NCBI RefSeq assembly: GCF_023101685.1
Contig: NZ_CP082164.1
Span: 1,178,001 to 1,242,000, forward strand
Direction of reading: 5' to 3'
From: Bradyrhizobium sp. 186
Lineage (GTDB): Bacteria > Pseudomonadota > Alphaproteobacteria > Rhizobiales > Xanthobacteraceae
DNA: 64,000 nt
Below the pieces are notes generated by a model that saw nothing but the letters and a program-made list of their open reading frames with translations, had not been told where the DNA came from and searched no databases. This document shows, piece after piece, positions 8,678-17,086 of the stretch (position 1 is the stretch's first letter; every line of letters begins with the position of its first letter). Both the position numbers and the translations under genes were made by a program.

Positions 8678-10081
8678 TCAGGCCGCGACTAGCCGCAGCT
8701 TCGGGTCTACGGGCTTCACAGGAAGCTCCCCGATGATCCGCCGCAGTTCCGCTGCGATGCCGTCGAGCACGGCGCGCTTCTCCTTCATCCTTTTGCTGTG
8801 ATTGTAGACCTTGCCGGTGACGGTCGGCACGATCTGCTCGGCTTTCTTGCTGGCGGCATGGTCGAGACACTTCGCGATCCACGCGTCGTCAAAGCCGAGA
8901 TCACCCGCCAAGGTAGCCGCCGTCCGGCGCAGGTCGTGCGGCGTGAAAGGCCGCAGGCCGAGTAGCTGGCAGATGCCGGGGATGGTCACCTTGCCCTTGC
9001 GCTTGATGCCGCGCAGCGCGTCGGCCATCGCCTTGCGGTACATCGGCTTGTTGTCGAGCAGGCTGGCGAATACGAAATCCTTGTTGTTGCCCTTCAAGGC
9101 GTCCCTGATGATCTCCACCGCGAGGCTCGACAGCGGCTGTTGGATCATTCGCCGCTTCTTGACCCGCTTCAATGGCACGTCGAGGCGCGGCTGCTCGCCG
9201 TCGAGGTCGATCAGTTCGTTGCGGTGCGCGCCGAGCAGTTCGGCCGAGCGCAGCATGGTGACCAACTCGAACTTGAGCGCGAGCCGGGTCCTCCGGTCCC
9301 ATGACGCCAGCAGTTCGTCATCAGCGAGGCCGTGCCAGAAAATCCTGATCTCGTCCTCGGTCAGGACGCGGGTGCGCGGATGCTCCGGGTCGAGCGGCTC
9401 CAGATCACTGCAAGGGTTGGCGGTGATGTACTCGCGCCGCAACGCCCACCGGAACATGCCCGACGCCGCCTTGCGCATGTGACGTGCATTGCTGACCGAC
9501 GGCTTGCCGCCGTGCCGACCCGCTACGATGTCGTCCGACAACGCCTGTATGTCGCCTCGGGTGACGTCGACCGCGATCTTCCTGCCCAGCTTCGGGCCGA
9601 TGAAGCGGCGCAGATGGCTCGCGGTGTTCTCCCAGCTTTCCAGCCGGGGCCGCATCTCGCCGTCCGCCTTGCGAACCGGCGTCTGCATCCACTCGATCCG
9701 CTCCTCGATGATCTCGTCAACGGTTTTGCCTCGCCGGGCCTTGAGCGTCTTCTGCTGTCGCAGGCTCTCGGCGATGTTCTCGCCGTTGCCGATCCGCATT
9801 CTCAGGGCATAGACCTCGGTGCGGGCATGCTCGACCGTGAAGGTTTCGCGATTGTAGATGCCGAGCCATTTGGACCGTTGCTTACCGGTGGCAGGGTCGG
9901 TGAACTTGAAATTGAAGGTGGCGACGCCTGTCGGGATGATGCTGACATACAGGCCGGGACATTTGCGGTCGTAGATTTTGACCCGCTCGGCGACCCGCTT
10001 CTCGCAGAGGCGGTCGGTCAGGTTGACGCTGCCCTGGCGGGCGCGCTTGCCAGCGGGGGTGGCGATAATGGTAGTGTCCAT
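8678..10081 (-). CDS. tyrosine-type integrase of the island
   Basis: A 467-residue site-specific recombinase of the tyrosine family with an N-terminal DUF4102-like arm-binding region (DRLCEKRVAERVKIYDRKCP), a central SAM-like domain and a C-terminal catalytic domain. Catalytic residues are visible: Arg in TMLRSAELLG, His-x-x-Arg in FTPHDLRRTAATLAG, His in KCLDHAA and Tyr in GKVYNHS. Start at ATG 10081, internal to a slightly longer frame. It is complete. It marks the right edge of the left-hand accessory region and reads into it. No tRNA is seen next to it, so the attachment site remains unidentified; nearby dyads upstream of the gene are listed separately. Confidence 0.93.
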   Translation of the reverse strand: MDTTIIATPAGKRARQGSVNLTDRLCEKRVAERVKIYDRKCPGLYVSIIPTGVATFNFKFTDPATGKQRSKWLGIYNRETFTVEHARTEVYALRMRIGNGENIAESLRQQKTLKARRGKTVDEIIEERIEWMQTPVRKADGEMRPRLESWENTASHLRRFIGPKLGRKIAVDVTRGDIQALSDDIVAGRHGGKPSVSNARHMRKAASGMFRWALRREYITANPCSDLEPLDPEHPRTRVLTEDEIRIFWHGLADDELLASWDRRTRLALKFELVTMLRSAELLGAHRNELIDLDGEQPRLDVPLKRVKKRRMIQQPLSSLAVEIIRDALKGNNKDFVFASLLDNKPMYRKAMADALRGIKRKGKVTIPGICQLLGLRPFTPHDLRRTAATLAGDLGFDDAWIAKCLDHAASKKAEQIVPTVTGKVYNHSKRMKEKRAVLDGIAAELRRIIGELPVKPVDPKLRLVAA

Positions 10082-10129
10082 GTGGTTTCGGCTCCTCAAG
10101 GCTTGGGACCAAAGGGCTCGGCTTTGGGG

Positions 10130-10176
10130 CTTTCAGTTTGTCGTGCGGACGCTGAAAGACTTAGGGCCGGGCCCTA
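10130..10176. promoter_or_regulatory. dyad cluster upstream of the integrase
   Basis: Two inverted repeats lie within 100 bases of the integrase start: CTTTCAG (10130-10136) with CTGAAAG (10152-10158), and a perfect 15-base palindrome TAGGGCCGGGCCCTA (10162-10176). They could be integrase arm or excisionase sites, an operator, or part of the attachment region. The bases are clear; the role is a guess. Confidence 0.4.
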
Positions 10177-10732
10177 GATTTGACGAAACCCGCCGAAGCG
10201 CCCCGCAACAGGCTAGACGAAAAGTGCTTGTTTCAAAGGGTTTTTGTAGTCTTAGCGGGTCTCACCGAATGCCAAAATATAGACGTGTGGTCCTGGCCGT
10301 CGTTGCTACGGTCAAGCCTTTGCGAAGGCGTCATCGCGTCAACCGGTGCGATGGTCGTGAATTTCGCGAAGGCGACGGAGGCAAGAAGGAATTCGTCTCC
10401 GGGGAGAGCGCGGCATAGGCCGTCAAACCACTGCGCAGGGAAGGCCTGGTCTCGGCTGCCCTGTGTCTCCCCTGTGCATTGCGTGCGCAATAGTTTCGCA
10501 TAGGGGCTTTATGGGTGCCAGCCGGCGCCCGGTCTTCCCTGCGCCCTTTCCTCGGAGAGGGGTGACGAGAGAAACATAGCTCGGGCAAAGCATGCCGCGA
10601 GAACGCCAGCGCGTATCCGTAATTTGCCTGCGAATTGACCTCCCGTGCGAGCATGATGCGTCGGCTTCAGTGGAGGTGGTCGTTGCTCCCAGAATCTGCC
10701 TCTATGCGAATTCAGCTTTCGGGAGTGACGAT
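10177..10732. other. intergenic junction between island and core genes
   Basis: About 550 bases without a supported gene. The part from about 10500 to 10620 contains a near-palindrome (GGGTGCC..GGCGCCC) followed by a segment that resembles remnants of intergenic repeats seen in Bradyrhizobium-type genomes. Open frames here are short, overlap each other and lack signals. No tRNA gene could be folded by eye. Confidence 0.4.
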
Positions 10733-12223
10733 ATGAGCGGTTTGGTGATCAGCGGCGGCCGGGTGGTGGATCCGGCGAGCGGGATGGACGCCATCGGCGA
10801 CGTGGCGGTGGTGGACGGCCGGATCGCCGCGGTCGGCTCCTCGCTCGGCGGAGCCGAGCGGGTGATCGACGCGACCGGGCTCGTGGTGGCGCCCGGCTTC
10901 ATCGACCTGCATGCGCACGGCCAGTCGATCCCGGCCGACCGCATGCAGGCGTTCGACGGGGTGACGACGACGCTCGATCTCGAGGCGGGCGTGTTGCCGG
11001 TCGCATCCTGGTATCAGCGCCAGGCCAGGAAGGGACGCGTGCTGAACTACGGCGCCGCCGCCAACTGGGCCTTTGCGCGCATCGGCGCGATGACGGGCTC
11101 GAATGCGGAAAGCTCGCTGGAGGCATTCGGCAACGCCATGCGCGATCGCCGCTGGATCGACAACGTGGCGAGCGACGCGGAGGTGGCGGGCATCCTCGCG
11201 CGTCTCGCGACTGGCTTGAACGAAGGCGGCATCGGCATCGGCATCCTCAATGCCTATGCGCCGGGCGCCGGCGTGCAGGAGCTGACCGCGGTGTGCCAGT
11301 TCGCGGCGGCGCAGGATGTGCCGACCTTCACCCACGTCGCCTACATGTCTCGTATCGATCCCGAAAGCGCGGCCGAAGCCTATATCCGCCTGATCGGCTA
11401 TGCCGGCGCCACCGGCGCGCACATGCACATCTGCCATTTCAACTCGTCGAGCAAGACCGACGTGGAGCGTTGCCGCGTGCTGATTGCGAAAGCGCAGGCG
11501 CAGGGCCTGCCGATCACGGTCGAGGCCTATCCCTATGGCACCGGCTCGACCGTGCTGGCCGCCGCCTTCTTCAGCGATCCCGAATTCGTCGAGCGCAACG
11601 GCACCGGCTACGATTCGGTGCAGCGGGTGACCGACGGCAGCCGCTTCCGTGGCCGCGAGGAGCTGCTGGCGGCCCAAGCCGAAGAGCCCTCCACGCTGGT
11701 GCTGTGGCATATCCTCGATACCGAAAACAACGCGCATCATCGCGACCTCCTGGACATGTCGGTGCTGTATCCCGGTGGCGCGATCGCATCCGACGCGATG
11801 CCGTGGACGCTGTCGGACGGCACCACTTACACCGGCGACGCCTGGCCGCTGCCGGAGGACGCTACCTCGCATCCGCGTTCGGCCGGTTGCTTCACCCGCT
11901 TCATCCGCGAATGGGTGCGCGAGCGCAAAACCGTGTCGCTGCTGGAAGGCGTGCGCAAATGCGCGCTGATCCCGGCGGAGATTCTCTCGCAAAGCACGCC
12001 CGCGATGCGCGCCAAGGGCAGGCTCGAGGTGGGCGCGGATGCCGACATCGTCGTGTTCGACTACGAACGCCTGAGCGACCGCGCGACATTCACGGCGATG
12101 AACCGTCCGTCGGAAGGCGTGCGGCATCTCGTGGTCAGTGGCGAGCCGCTGATCAGCGACGGCGTTCTGGACGTGGCGGCCCGGCCCGGCCGCCCCGTGC
12201 GCCGGCCCGTCGTCGAGGGCTGA
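10733..12223 (+). CDS. amidohydrolase, D-aminoacylase/dihydroorotase-like
   Basis: A 496-residue metal-dependent hydrolase of the amidohydrolase superfamily. The N-terminal beta domain (LVISGGRVVDPASGMDAIGD) leads to the metal motif FIDLHAHGQS, with further candidate ligands His in TFTHVAYM, His in HMHICHF and Asp in AIASDAMPW; the C-terminus closes the beta domain (GRLEVGADADIVVFDYERL). This arrangement is closest to N-acyl-D-amino-acid deacylases. GGGAG precedes the ATG. It is followed after three bases by a COG0523 GTPase, which suggests that the partner delivers its metal. Exact substrate unknown. Confidence 0.85.
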   Translation: MSGLVISGGRVVDPASGMDAIGDVAVVDGRIAAVGSSLGGAERVIDATGLVVAPGFIDLHAHGQSIPADRMQAFDGVTTTLDLEAGVLPVASWYQRQARKGRVLNYGAAANWAFARIGAMTGSNAESSLEAFGNAMRDRRWIDNVASDAEVAGILARLATGLNEGGIGIGILNAYAPGAGVQELTAVCQFAAAQDVPTFTHVAYMSRIDPESAAEAYIRLIGYAGATGAHMHICHFNSSSKTDVERCRVLIAKAQAQGLPITVEAYPYGTGSTVLAAAFFSDPEFVERNGTGYDSVQRVTDGSRFRGREELLAAQAEEPSTLVLWHILDTENNAHHRDLLDMSVLYPGGAIASDAMPWTLSDGTTYTGDAWPLPEDATSHPRSAGCFTRFIREWVRERKTVSLLEGVRKCALIPAEILSQSTPAMRAKGRLEVGADADIVVFDYERLSDRATFTAMNRPSEGVRHLVVSGEPLISDGVLDVAARPGRPVRRPVVEG

Positions 12224-12226
12224 CGC

Positions 12227-13150
12227 GTGCCGGTCCCGATTCTCCTGGTGACGGGCTTCCTGGGGGCGGGCAAGACCACGGTCGTGAACCATCTGCTGGC
12301 GCATGCCGAGGGGCGGCGGATCGCCGCCGTGGTCAATGATTTCGGCGCGATCAACATCGATGCGGAGCTGATCGCGGGCGCGAGCGACGGCGTGGTGAGT
12401 CTCAGCAACGGCTGCATCTGCTGCTCGCTCGAAGGCGACCTGCTGCGCACGCTCGCCACCCTGCTGCGGCGAGATCCACGACCCGACTACATCGTGATCG
12501 AAACCAGCGGGGTGGCCGATCCCTCCGACATCGTGCGCAATCTGATGGACCCGGTGATCCTGCGCGAGGCGCTGCTTGAAACGGTGCTCTGCGTGATGGA
12601 TGCGACGACACCGCTCGCCGCGCTGGACGATGGGTTGCAGCGCTCGCAACTGCGCGCGGCCGACGTGGTGGCGCTGAGCAAGATAGATTTGGCGGACGAG
12701 GGGGCCGGTGCCCGGATACGCGAGGCCATCCGCGCGCTGCGCGCTCCTGCTGTAGTGGTCGACGCGCTGCATGGCGAGATCCCCGCGGCGCTGCTGTTTC
12801 CCGTAGACGTCGATCGTGTACCGCGCGAGCCGGGGCCGCGACGGCCGGCGGAGGAGCGCTTCGAAACGCTGAGCTGGACCTCGGAACGTCCGGTCTCGCT
12901 GCCTCGCTTGCAGCAGGCCATCGGTCGGCTGGCGCCGAAGCTTGCGCGGGCCAAGGGCCTGTTCGAGACCGTCGAACAGCCCGGGTGGCTAATGGTGTTT
13001 CAGTTCGCCGGCGGCCGCGCGACGTTGGCGACAGGCGAGATGCCGGCGCCAGGCGTGCCGCGGGCGCGGATCGTCTTCATCGCCGAGATCGGGGTTCTCT
13101 CGCGCGCGGAGCTCGACGGGATCATGGAGGGGTGCGTTGCAGGTGAGTGA
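12227..13150 (+). CDS. COG0523 (CobW-type) metallochaperone GTPase
   Basis: A 307-residue P-loop GTPase. Motifs in order: Walker A GFLGAGKTT (residues 10-18), the metal-binding GCICCS (CxCC) motif, the IETSGVADP segment, and the guanine-specificity loop SKID. The C-terminal CobW_C domain ends the protein. Members load zinc, cobalt or other metals into client enzymes. It starts with GTG three bases after the stop of the amidohydrolase, so the two are translationally coupled, and the amidohydrolase is the obvious candidate client. That pairing is inferred from layout. The gene is complete. Confidence 0.9.
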   Translation: MPVPILLVTGFLGAGKTTVVNHLLAHAEGRRIAAVVNDFGAINIDAELIAGASDGVVSLSNGCICCSLEGDLLRTLATLLRRDPRPDYIVIETSGVADPSDIVRNLMDPVILREALLETVLCVMDATTPLAALDDGLQRSQLRAADVVALSKIDLADEGAGARIREAIRALRAPAVVVDALHGEIPAALLFPVDVDRVPREPGPRRPAEERFETLSWTSERPVSLPRLQQAIGRLAPKLARAKGLFETVEQPGWLMVFQFAGGRATLATGEMPAPGVPRARIVFIAEIGVLSRAELDGIMEGCVAGE

Positions 13151-13219
13151 GGCGAGGCGGTAGGATGAGTTGCAGTCGTAGGGATGAGTTTAGCAACAGC
13201 GTCGACCCGAGGCCAAGCC

Positions 13220-14089
13220 ATGTCTTCCAAAATCCCATCCGCACCCGCTGACGCCGCCTCGCGCCGCGCCGCCAAACCGACCATCGTCTATCCGGCCGGC
13301 ACAATGCCCAGGCCCGACCTGGCCGCGCTCGAATCGGCTCGCCGCACGATGGTCAAAACGCACGAGCTCATCGTGCCGCCCCGCGACGCCAGAACATTTC
13401 GCGTGGCGCGCGGCCAGTTCTTCCGCATCGTCAGCATCGAAGGCCCTCAGGTCGGCGACCTCAATCTCTGGAATGCGGAGGATCTCTCCGAGCGTTTTTT
13501 CAGCGGCAAGACGCGGGCGATCCATGGCACGCATGTCGGCTCCGGCGACCGGCTCTGGAGCAACATGCCCTATCTTCGGTCGATGGCGACCATCAGTCAC
13601 GACACGCTCGGCTGGTACGGTTTTGACGAGGACGGCGCCGGAATTCACGACGTCATCGGCACGCGCTGCGATCCCTATACGAATCTGATGCTGAATGGCG
13701 GCAGCTATGATTTCTGCTGCCACTCCAACCTGTCCCGCGCGCTTGCCGCCGAGCTGAAGATGGAGCCACGCGCGGTCGAGCATCACGTCCACGACGTGCT
13801 CAATGTCTTCATGTGTACCGGCTTCACCAAAGACACACAGCAATATTTCATGAAGGCAAGCCCCGTCCGTCCCGGCGACTTCATCGAGTTCTTCGCGGAG
13901 ATCGATCTGCTCGGAGCGTTGTCGGCCTGTCCCGGTGGAGATTGTAGCGCAACCCATTCCAGCGATGCTGCGGCATGCCACCCGCTCAAGATCGAAATCT
14001 TTGAGCCCGATCGAGCGACACTGAAGGGCTGGACCTGGTCGTCGCCAAGTGAGTATCACCGCCGCCATGGTGCGCATGCTGGAAGCTGA
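13220..14089 (+). CDS. DUF1989 (urea carboxylase-associated) protein
   Basis: A 289-residue protein of the DUF1989 family, which often accompanies urea carboxylase or amino-acid catabolic genes. Characteristic parts are RTFRVARGQFFRIVSIEGPQ, VGDLNLWNAEDLSERF, a Cys-rich block YDFCCHSNLSRAL and a VFMCTGFTKD segment. A metal site is likely from the conserved Cys/His set. The ATG at 13220 is preceded by GAGGCC; an alternative ATG at 13184 would add 12 residues. It ends four bases from the converging GFA gene. No urea carboxylase gene is in the window, so its partner is missing or elsewhere. Confidence 0.85.
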   Translation: MSSKIPSAPADAASRRAAKPTIVYPAGTMPRPDLAALESARRTMVKTHELIVPPRDARTFRVARGQFFRIVSIEGPQVGDLNLWNAEDLSERFFSGKTRAIHGTHVGSGDRLWSNMPYLRSMATISHDTLGWYGFDEDGAGIHDVIGTRCDPYTNLMLNGGSYDFCCHSNLSRALAAELKMEPRAVEHHVHDVLNVFMCTGFTKDTQQYFMKASPVRPGDFIEFFAEIDLLGALSACPGGDCSATHSSDAAACHPLKIEIFEPDRATLKGWTWSSPSEYHRRHGAHAGS

Positions 14090-14092
14090 ACC

Positions 14093-14488
14093 TCAGTCCT
14101 CCGCCGGCAATCCGTCCCCGTGTACATACCAATCCGCACGTGACGTCCAGTGCACATGCCGGTCCGGTGCCGCGGCCAGCGGCTCGTCGAACGCGCCGGC
14201 ATGGATGATCGCTTCGCGCCTGCTACGGGTCAAGTGCGGCATCGGGCTGCCGCAGAATTTGCAGAACGCGGTGGCAAAACTTCGCGCATTGGGCAGATCG
14301 AAACGCGCGACGGATGTTTCGCCGCGCAGCCATCGCAGCGCTTGCGCCTTCACGATCACCTCGCAGGAATGCGCGGTCCCGGTCGCCTTGCGGCAGCGCG
14401 AGCAATGGCGGTCGAGGAAGCGATCGAACGGACCCTCGACCTCGAATGCGACCTCGCCGCACAGGCAGCTTCCCCGGAATGCAGCCAT
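14093..14488 (-). CDS. GFA-family (CENP-V/Gfa) zinc protein
   Basis: A 131-residue protein of the glutathione-dependent formaldehyde-activating (GFA) fold. Zinc-binding cysteines appear in order: GSCLCGEVAFEVEG, HCSRCRKATGTAH and FCKFCGSPMPH. Family members are small zinc proteins; most are of unknown substrate despite the name. Its ATG is one base after the stop of the upstream 123-residue gene, so both come from one transcript. Length is normal for the family. Confidence 0.9.
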   Translation of the reverse strand: MAAFRGSCLCGEVAFEVEGPFDRFLDRHCSRCRKATGTAHSCEVIVKAQALRWLRGETSVARFDLPNARSFATAFCKFCGSPMPHLTRSRREAIIHAGAFDEPLAAAPDRHVHWTSRADWYVHGDGLPAED

Positions 14489-14489
14489 C

Positions 14490-14861
14490 TTACTCCACCT
14501 CCGGCTCGGCCGGCTTCTCGACCGCCTCCTCTGCGTGGACTGGCGGAGCGCCGTGCGTGCCGCGCAGACGGATCATCGTGTCGATCACGTCGACGTCGAT
14601 CTTCAGCATGTCGAGATCGCGCGTCATCTCGCGCACCTCCTGGCCTTTACGTGCCAGTTCCTCGGACACGTCGACCGCCATCTTGCGCTCTGTCACATTG
14701 CCAGGCGTGTTGACGAACAGCTTTGCGCGCATCCATTCGAGCCGCGCCCGCTGGGTGTCGCGCTCGAATTTTTTCTCCGCGTAGCGCCGCCGCGCCTCCG
14801 CATAGGCGCCGACCAGCGCGGTTTCCGGCAGGCTCCACAATTGCTCGACCGACATAGTCAT
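14490..14861 (-). CDS. hypothetical helical protein
   Basis: A 123-residue protein that I do not recognise. It is highly charged and helical, with a likely coiled coil over residues 20-100 (RRRYAEKKFERDTQRARLEW onward, then ELARKGQEVREMTRDLDMLK) and an acidic tail. An alternative start two codons in (MSVEQL) is equally possible. It directly precedes and is coupled to the GFA gene. There is no signal peptide or membrane segment. Confidence 0.6.
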   Translation of the reverse strand: MTMSVEQLWSLPETALVGAYAEARRRYAEKKFERDTQRARLEWMRAKLFVNTPGNVTERKMAVDVSEELARKGQEVREMTRDLDMLKIDVDVIDTMIRLRGTHGAPPVHAEEAVEKPAEPEVE

Positions 14862-14966
14862 ACCGCTTCAGGTCCTGGGGCTTCGGATCGGCGGAGGTCT
14901 CACTCCGCAGCCCATCAAAACCTTTCAGCGGCCAATTCTCAAGGGGTGCGCGGGCTCCGCGTCGCC

Positions 14967-15344
14967 TCAGGCAAATTGCGCGAGGCCGTGGCCGACGGAC
15001 CAGTTGTCCTTCGGGGCATCGAGAACGTTCACGAACACGTCCTCGGGGCGGATCCCCGGGTTCTCGCCGAGCAGTTCCGCGATCCGGCGGTACAGCGCCT
15101 TCTTTTGCTCGGCGGTGCGCGAGGCGAACACGGTGATCTGGATCAGCACGGCGTCGTCGCTGCGCTTGACGCCGTAGGCGTTGCCGCAGCGGAAGTTTGC
15201 GGCGTCAAGCTCGCTGATGGTCATGAACTCGTCGCCCTCGGGCACGTTGAGCGCCTCGCGCATGGCGCGGTAGAGGCCGTCGAGGATCGCCTGCCGGTAG
15301 GCTTCCGGTTTTCCTGCGCGCATCGAGATGTGAAGGAGAGGCAT
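14967..15344 (-). CDS. tautomerase-family protein
   Basis: A 125-residue protein of the tautomerase/MIF superfamily. The mature N-terminus begins with Pro (MPLLHISMRAGKPEAYRQAI), the residue that acts as catalytic base in this family, and the C-terminal half repeats the beta-alpha-beta unit (VLIQITVFASRTAEQKKALY, then EDVFVNVLDAPKDNWSVGHG). This is the long single-chain form, about twice a 4-oxalocrotonate tautomerase subunit. It diverges from a TetR gene with two dyads between them, so it is probably the repressor's target. Substrate unknown. Confidence 0.9.
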   Translation of the reverse strand: MPLLHISMRAGKPEAYRQAILDGLYRAMREALNVPEGDEFMTISELDAANFRCGNAYGVKRSDDAVLIQITVFASRTAEQKKALYRRIAELLGENPGIRPEDVFVNVLDAPKDNWSVGHGLAQFA

Positions 15345-15436
15345 CGGGTGTCCCTTGCATGCTGGCCTGGCCGGCCGAAGTGCATGGCCTGTGCCGGCGG
15401 CTCATTGACGAAGCGGGTCGTAGACCCCATTTTGTT

Positions 15437-15480
15437 TTTGACGCAGTGTCAAGAAATCATATTTTTGACGGTGTGCCAAA
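15437..15480. promoter_or_regulatory. two operator-like dyads between tautomerase and tetR
   Basis: TTTGACGCAGTGTCAAG (15437-15453) and TTTGACGGTGTGCCAAA (15464-15480) are two related palindromes 27 bases apart. The first has perfect TTGAC/GTCAA arms. The first also contains a TTGACG -35-like box with a TATTTT -10-like box (15460-15465) 16 bases on, reading toward tetR. This is the expected layout for autoregulation by the divergent TetR protein. Confidence 0.65.
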
Positions 15481-15501
15481 TACTCTCGAAAGGAGCAAAA
15501 C

Positions 15502-16107
15502 TTGAGACCGCGCGAGTTCGATCACGACGACGTCCTGCGCATCGCGTTCGATCAGTTCTGGCGCAAAGGCGTACGCGGCACCTCGCTGACCGACATCGCG
15601 CGCGATGCCGGTGACCAGCGCGGCAGCCTCTACAATGCCTTCGGCAGCAAGGAGGCGCTGTTCCTCCAGGCCTATGAGCGCTATGCGGACGACTATCTCC
15701 TCGCCCTGCAAAAGGCGCTCGGTGCGGGTAGCTTACGAAAACGCCTCACCGCGTTCTTCGACCTCACCATCACGAACTTCCGCGCGGGTTCGCCGCCCCG
15801 CGGATGTCCGACCACGCGCGGCTTGATGGAGCTTGGCGCGGTCGAAGGCGAGGGGCTGGACGAGGAGGCGCGCCGGGCGTTCGCAGAACTCGTGACACGC
15901 ATCACCAGTCTGGTTCGGGACACTTTGTCGGCAGGTGCCGAGCGCGGCGACTTCAGCGGTGATCCCGAGGCCGCAGCCCTGCACATCATCACCGTGACGC
16001 GCGGCCTGGCCGTGCTCGAGCGCGCCTTCGGCGACGAGGCCGAGCTTCGCAGGATTGCCGCCCACACGATCGATCTGATCCTCGGCAAAGGAAGCCGCTC
16101 GACATGA
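15502..16107 (+). CDS. TetR-family transcriptional regulator
   Basis: A 201-residue repressor. The N-terminal helix-turn-helix (HDDVLRIAFDQFWRKGVRGT, SLTDIARDAGDQRGSLYNAF, GSKEALFLQAYERYADD) is typical; the C-terminal domain has CPTTRGLMELG, as in AcuR/NemR-like proteins with a Cys near the middle (Cys at about residue 102) that could sense electrophiles. The start is a TTG preceded by AAGGAG; no ATG is available nearby. It diverges from the tautomerase gene and probably controls it and itself through the dyads in between. Insertion sequences begin 43 bases after its stop. Confidence 0.9.
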   Translation: MRPREFDHDDVLRIAFDQFWRKGVRGTSLTDIARDAGDQRGSLYNAFGSKEALFLQAYERYADDYLLALQKALGAGSLRKRLTAFFDLTITNFRAGSPPRGCPTTRGLMELGAVEGEGLDEEARRAFAELVTRITSLVRDTLSAGAERGDFSGDPEAAALHIITVTRGLAVLERAFGDEAELRRIAAHTIDLILGKGSRST

Positions 16108-16150
16108 AGTTGCAAGGACTGCGGAACCCGAATGCTTAAAGCTTTGCTAA

Positions 16151-17083
16151 GAGTCTGTCCGGGATCATGCTGTTTTTTGGCAGAGCTTTCGCAGCATGAG
16201 GCGGATTGAGGCGAGGCGCAAGAACGCCAATGCCTTTCGGTTGAGGCACTCCCAATCCTTGGCCAAACGGCGGCAGCGGTTGAGCCAGGCGATGGTGCGT
16301 TCGACGATCCATCGCTTGGGCAAGATCGCAAAACTCTTTGCTGTATCGGAGCGCTTGACGATCTCGACGTCGATTTGCCGGAGGATTTTGCGAACGGCGG
16401 ACTGAAAGATCGGCCCCTGATAGCCGCCGTCAGCATAGAGCTTCAGCAGGAATGGATGCAGGCCAAACAGCGTGGCCATCACCAGCACCCCACCGTCACG
16501 ATCCTGGATGTCCGCCGAATGCACGAGGGCGTGGAGCAGCAAGCCTTGAGTATCGACTAGGATGTGGCGCTTCTTGCCCTTGATCTTCTTGCCCGCATCG
16601 TAGCCATGCGGGTCGATCCACGCCCCCCTTTTTCCGCGCTCTTGACGCTTTGACTGTCGATGATGGCGGCGCTCGGGCTGGGTTCTCGGTTAGCCAATTC
16701 TCGACATTGTACATAGAGCGCGTGATGGATGCGATCGAGCGTGCCGTTCCAAGCCCACAAGTCAAAATAGTCGTGCACCGTGCTGCGTGGCGGCAGGTCC
16801 TTCGGGATCGCTCGCCATTGGCAACCGGTGCTCAGCACATACATCAGGCCATTGATCACCTCGCGCACATCGACCGTGCGCTTGTTGCCGCCTCGCTTGG
16901 CTGGCGCAATCAGCGGCTCCACCAACGCCCATTCCTCATCAGTCAAATCGCTTGGATAGCGTAGCCGGCTTCGGTCGTAACGACCGCGGTTCTCCTTCGT
17001 CCACATGGGCGCCCCTTCGAATCGGACCGCCACCCTTGAATCACAAATGATTCCGATGATTCAAGATGTTCCCGGACAGACAC
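16151..17083 (-). mobile_element. complete IS5-family element, 933 bp
   Basis: The ends match as imperfect inverted repeats: GAGTCTGTCCGGGATCATG at the left and GTGTCTGTCCGGGAACATC read inward from the right, 16 of 19 bases identical. TAA flanks both ends (16148-16150 and 17084-17086), a three-base TNA target duplication as expected for the IS1031/IS427-type groups of IS5. It holds one transposase in two frames. Everything needed for mobility appears present. Confidence 0.9.
16165..17033 (-). CDS. IS5-family transposase read through a -1 frameshift
   Basis: Two overlapping parts make one transposase. The first (17033 down to 16557) has the N-terminal IS5 domain (YPSDLTDEEWALVEPLIAPA) and the first catalytic Asp in AAIIDSQSVKS. 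The second, in the -1 frame (ends 16165), has the second Asp in LYADGGYQG and the Glu in ILPKRWIVERTIAWLN. The change of frame fits slippage on an A5G6 run (C6T5 on the plus strand, 16623-16633), after which the residues WIDPHGYDAGKKIKGKK continue the normal family sequence. This is the programmed frameshift layout common in IS427-type elements, so I treat it as functional rather than broken. Confidence 0.85.
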
Positions 17084-17086
17084 TAA

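Noticed and set aside
10712-12772. Long minus-strand open frame (686 codons) opposite the amidohydrolase
   Set aside because: Shadow frame of a GC-rich gene; low-complexity Arg/His/Ala-rich product, no ribosome binding site, and the plus strand is clearly coding.
16165-17033. IS5 transposase as a pseudogene
   Set aside because: The frame change sits at a homopolymer run typical of programmed frameshifting, all catalytic residues remain, and the ends and target duplication are intact.
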